A DNA stretch of 35,737 bases, taken from positions 1 to 35,737 of the forward strand of contig CAKZMM010000139.1 of the NCBI GenBank assembly GCA_937128505.1, read 5' to 3'. Shown here one piece after another: positions 32,785 through 35,737 of the stretch (positions are counted from its first letter, which is position 1; each line of letters starts with the position of its first letter). The position numbers and the translations under genes are program-made. Source of the stretch: an uncultured Thermogutta sp. (lineage in GTDB: Bacteria > Planctomycetota > Planctomycetia > Pirellulales > Thermoguttaceae). The notes below the pieces were generated by a model, which saw only the letters and a list, made by a program, of their open reading frames with translations, was not told where the DNA came from and searched no databases.

Positions 32785-35529
32785 ATGGCAACCACCAGTG
32801 AGCTGACAAAGCCCCTGGGCGTTCTTCCTGAGGGGGTGCTCCCGCGGCTTGCGCAAGATCTTGATCCTGAAGAGACGCGGGAATGGCTTCAGGCGCTGGA
32901 TTATGTTTTAAAAGCTCAAGGCCGGGACCGCGCTCTTTACCTTCTCGAGCGATTGAAGCAGCGTGCCTTCAATAAAGGTGTTCCCTTCATCTCCAGTGCC
33001 ACCACACCGTACGTGAACACGATTCCGCCGGAAGCGGAGCCTGAGTATCCCGGCGACCGGGCTATCGAAAGAAAGATCAAAAGCATCATCCGTTGGAATG
33101 CCATGGCTTTGGTGGTTCGGGCCAACCGCGAATCAGCGGGAATTGGTGGACACATTTCCACGTATGCATCTGCCGCCACTTTATACGAGGTCGGCTTCAA
33201 TCATTTTTTCCGCGGCAAATCCGGCGAACTACCCGGCGATCAAATCTATTTTCAAGGGCATGCGGCGCCGGGGATTTATGCTCGTGCTTTTGTCGAGGGA
33301 CGCATCACCGAAGAGCAGATGCACAATTTCCGGCGGGAACTCGCTCGGGGCGGCGGGCTTTCCTCGTATCCGCATCCGTGGCTTATGCCCGATTTTTGGG
33401 AGTTTCCCACGGTTTCCATGGGTTTGGGCCCGATCATGGCGATCTATCAGGCCCGCTTCAATCACTACTTGGTGGATCGGGGAATCAAATCGGATGCCGC
33501 CGAAAGCCGCGTCTGGTGCTTTCTCGGCGACGGCGAGTGCGACGAACCGGAGGCCCTCGGCTCGATCACTCTGGCGGCACGCGAGCAATTGGATAATCTC
33601 ATCTTCGTGGTCAACTGCAACTTGCAGCGTCTGGATGGCCCGGTGCGGGGAAACGGCAAAATCATCCAAGAGTTGGAAGGCGCTTTTCGCGGAGCCGGTT
33701 GGAATGTGATCAAGGTGATTTGGGGCTCCGATTGGGATCCCCTCCTCGCCAAAGATACGGAAGGGCTCCTCGTCAACCGGATGAACGAAGTAGTCGACGG
33801 TCAATTTCAGAAGTACACCGTCGCCTCTGGGAGCTACATTCGGAAGCATTTCTTCGGGGTAGATCCTCGGCTCGAACAGCTTGTGGCGCATTTGACCGAT
33901 GAACAATTGCGGCGGCTTCGGCGTGGCGGCCACGATCCGGTAAAAGTCTACGCGGCGTATAAGGCCGCCGTGGAGCATCGCGGTTCGCCCACGGTTATTC
34001 TCGCGCAGACGATCAAAGGTTACGGCCTCGGAGAAGCCGGCGAAGGACGGAATATCACGCATCAACAAAAGAAGCTCAACGAAGAGGAATTGCGACAGTT
34101 TCGCGACCGATTCGATATCCCCATCACCGACGATCAACTGGCGGAAGCTCCCTTCTATCGGCCGCCGGAAAATAGTCCGGAAATGGAGTATCTGCGCGAA
34201 CGCCGTCGGGCGCTTGGAGGTTACGTGCCAAAGCGGCGCCGGCCCACGGCGAAACTGAAATCGCCGCGATGGGAGGATTATGCCGAGTTCTTTGCCGGGA
34301 GCGAAGGACGCGATGTCTCCACGACGATGGCCTTCGTGCGCCTTTTGGCCCGACTGATGCGCGATCCGGCCATCGGCCGCTACATCGTGCCGATAGTCCC
34401 CGACGAGGCTCGGACCTTCGGCATGGAAGCCCTGTTCCGACAATTTGGGATCTACGCGCACTTGGGGCAATTGTACGAGCCGGTGGACTCCGACACCGTG
34501 CTCTATTACAAGGAAGCCAAAGATGGCCAAATCCTCGAGGAAGGCATCACCGAAGCCGGCAGTATGTCGTCCTTCATTGCGGCCGGCACGTGCCATTCGA
34601 CTCATGGTTTCAATATGATCCCCTTTTTCATCTTCTATTCGATGTTCGGTTTCCAGCGGATTGGCGATTTGATCTGGGCAGCCGGCGATATGCGATGCCG
34701 TGGCTTTTTAATGGGAGGCACGGCGGGGCGCACCACGCTGGCCGGCGAGGGCCTGCAACACCAGGATGGCAATAGCCACCTTTTTGCTATCGCCTATCCG
34801 ACCGTGGAGGCCTATGATCCGTGTTTCGCTTACGAGATGGCCGCAATCGTCCTCGACGGGCTCCGCAAGATGTATTACGAGGAGCAAGATTGTTTTTACT
34901 ACATCACGTTAATGAATGAAAATTACGAAATGCCCATCCTCCCGATGATCCCGCCGGGCCCAGTCAGCACCGTTTCCGAGGCGATTTGCCGCGGGATCTA
35001 CCGGATTTCCGAGCGGAAGGTAGGCTCAGGGGATCCGAAGGTCGTCTTGTTTGGAAGCGGAGCCATCCTGCGCGAAGCGCTTCGGGCCCAGCAGATCTTG
35101 GTGGAAAAGTACGGGGTCTCAAGCCATGTCTACAGCGTAACCAGCTACAAAGCCCTCTACCGCGATGCGCGAGAGTGCCAGCGGTGGAATCGGCTGCACC
35201 CCGACCAGCCGCCGCGCCGTTCATTCCTAGAACAAATACTCGAAGGAGAAAGCGGCCCGGTGATTGCCGCCTTGGACTACGTCGCCGCCGTGGGACTTAC
35301 GGTTGCCCCCTGGGTTCCGCAACCGTATGTGGTGCTGGGGACCGATGGCTTCGGCCGAAGCGAGGCGCGGCGTGAGCTGCGACGCTTCTTCGAGGTGGAC
35401 GCCGAAAATATTACATTTGCCGCATTGACGGAGCTTGCAAACTTAAGTAAATACCCCCGGGAAAAACTCCCTCATGCCATTGAGGAACTGGGGCTTGATC
35501 CCAATAAGCCAAATCCCGCAATCTCGTGA
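32785..35529 (+). CDS. aceE: Pyruvate dehydrogenase E1 component, homodimeric type (AceE)
   Basis: Thiamine diphosphate enzyme (914 aa; E. coli 887) that decarboxylates pyruvate and passes the acetyl group to lipoyl-E2. ATG 32785 has GGGAG about 9 nt upstream; in-frame codons further up, to 32689, lack a good site. The ThDP/Mg2+ motif is GDGECDEPEA with Gly248-Asp249-Gly250, ending at NCNLQRLDGPV (Asn277, Asn279). GHAAPGIYARAF and SSYPHPWLMPDFWEFPTVSM segments (about 190-215) match AceE-type enzymes, not the two-subunit E1. The C-terminal transketolase domain is complete through the TDGFGRSE motif. The N-terminal E2-binding part is shorter than usual. No E2 or E3 gene is in the window. Confidence 0.96.
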   Translation: MATTSELTKPLGVLPEGVLPRLAQDLDPEETREWLQALDYVLKAQGRDRALYLLERLKQRAFNKGVPFISSATTPYVNTIPPEAEPEYPGDRAIERKIKSIIRWNAMALVVRANRESAGIGGHISTYASAATLYEVGFNHFFRGKSGELPGDQIYFQGHAAPGIYARAFVEGRITEEQMHNFRRELARGGGLSSYPHPWLMPDFWEFPTVSMGLGPIMAIYQARFNHYLVDRGIKSDAAESRVWCFLGDGECDEPEALGSITLAAREQLDNLIFVVNCNLQRLDGPVRGNGKIIQELEGAFRGAGWNVIKVIWGSDWDPLLAKDTEGLLVNRMNEVVDGQFQKYTVASGSYIRKHFFGVDPRLEQLVAHLTDEQLRRLRRGGHDPVKVYAAYKAAVEHRGSPTVILAQTIKGYGLGEAGEGRNITHQQKKLNEEELRQFRDRFDIPITDDQLAEAPFYRPPENSPEMEYLRERRRALGGYVPKRRRPTAKLKSPRWEDYAEFFAGSEGRDVSTTMAFVRLLARLMRDPAIGRYIVPIVPDEARTFGMEALFRQFGIYAHLGQLYEPVDSDTVLYYKEAKDGQILEEGITEAGSMSSFIAAGTCHSTHGFNMIPFFIFYSMFGFQRIGDLIWAAGDMRCRGFLMGGTAGRTTLAGEGLQHQDGNSHLFAIAYPTVEAYDPCFAYEMAAIVLDGLRKMYYEEQDCFYYITLMNENYEMPILPMIPPGPVSTVSEAICRGIYRISERKVGSGDPKVVLFGSGAILREALRAQQILVEKYGVSSHVYSVTSYKALYRDARECQRWNRLHPDQPPRRSFLEQILEGESGPVIAALDYVAAVGLTVAPWVPQPYVVLGTDGFGRSEARRELRRFFEVDAENITFAALTELANLSKYPREKLPHAIEELGLDPNKPNPAIS

Positions 35530-35680
35530 TTCAATCGGCCTGCGGTATTCACGCGCAAGGGTCCCCGGGAATGCGTCGAGGGTAGGTCAAGCATAACTAA
35601 AAGGCTGGGGCAACCGTGACCAAACGAAACTTTGCCCGGCTTCAACGTGCTCATGGTGCCGTTTTTGGTCAGATATATCA

Positions 35681-35737
35681 AGACAGACAAGACAAGATAT
35701 TTAGACATTAGGCAGACAAGATTTTTAGACAGACAAG
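35681..35737. repeat. Tandem array cut by the window edge
   Basis: Units start AGACAGACAAG at 35681 and 35727, with a variant AGACATTAGGCAGACAAG at 35703 (22-24 bp each). It continues beyond the end of the sequence, so total length is unknown. Confidence 0.7.

Noticed and set aside
33229-34605. 458-codon open frame antisense to aceE
   Set aside because: It lies fully inside aceE on the other strand. Its composition reflects the codon bias of aceE, and no family motif or ribosome-binding site is seen.

Overview
The window looks like a piece of a planctomycete chromosome, most likely order Pirellulales and possibly near Thermogutta. This is inferred from gene content and style; no search was run. 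The clues are a FGly-type sulfatase, an SHD1-domain protein with HEAT repeats, a multi-PDZ RseP, secreted carbohydrate-active enzymes, CsrA with a long acidic tail, frequent TTG/GTG starts and unusually roomy intergenic DNA. By my count about 9 kb of 35.7 kb (roughly a quarter) has no gene.

Layout: (1) 1-9.7 kb is an accessory, mostly secreted set: an HtrA-like protease, a nucleoside hydrolase, a GH10 xylanase, a sulfatase behind a possibly structured leader, a BON-domain protein and a large secreted transglutaminase-like protein. (2) 10.8-20.7 kb is largely housekeeping: uvrB, an N4-glycosylasparaginase-family Ntn hydrolase, the overlapping pair dxr-rseP (minus strand), and ftsH. (3) 21.2-32.2 kb is mixed: a CE15-type glucuronoyl esterase, csrA with a promoter and a clear intrinsic terminator, tRNA-Glu(UUC), a two-gene minus-strand unit (SHD1-HEAT protein, then a large GT-C-like membrane protein), a creatininase-family amidohydrolase and a secreted low-complexity protein. 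(4) 32.4-35.5 kb has a small unknown ORF divergent from aceE, the E1 subunit of pyruvate dehydrogenase. Nothing here looks like an insertion sequence, prophage, CRISPR array or defence island.

How the genes work together: GH10 xylanase, CE15 esterase and sulfatase are all predicted to be exported and would suit degradation of plant or algal polysaccharide, though they are not in one operon. RseP, FtsH and HtrA together give envelope proteolysis. dxr supplies isoprenoid precursors and aceE feeds acetyl-CoA.

The most unusual signal is not a gene. Most longer intergenic gaps contain a short degenerate tandem array (unit about 13-30 bp), and almost every gap uses a different unit. The best cases keep exact spacing while the unit sequence drifts: 6 x 25 bp at 12991-13140, 6 x 19 bp at 10213-10327 and 3 x 24 bp at 22825-22896. 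Downstream of uvrB, three unrelated arrays sit back to back. aceE has related units on both sides. A separate palindromic family built on CCCCTTTGCAA occurs at 7034-7177 and again near the tRNA.
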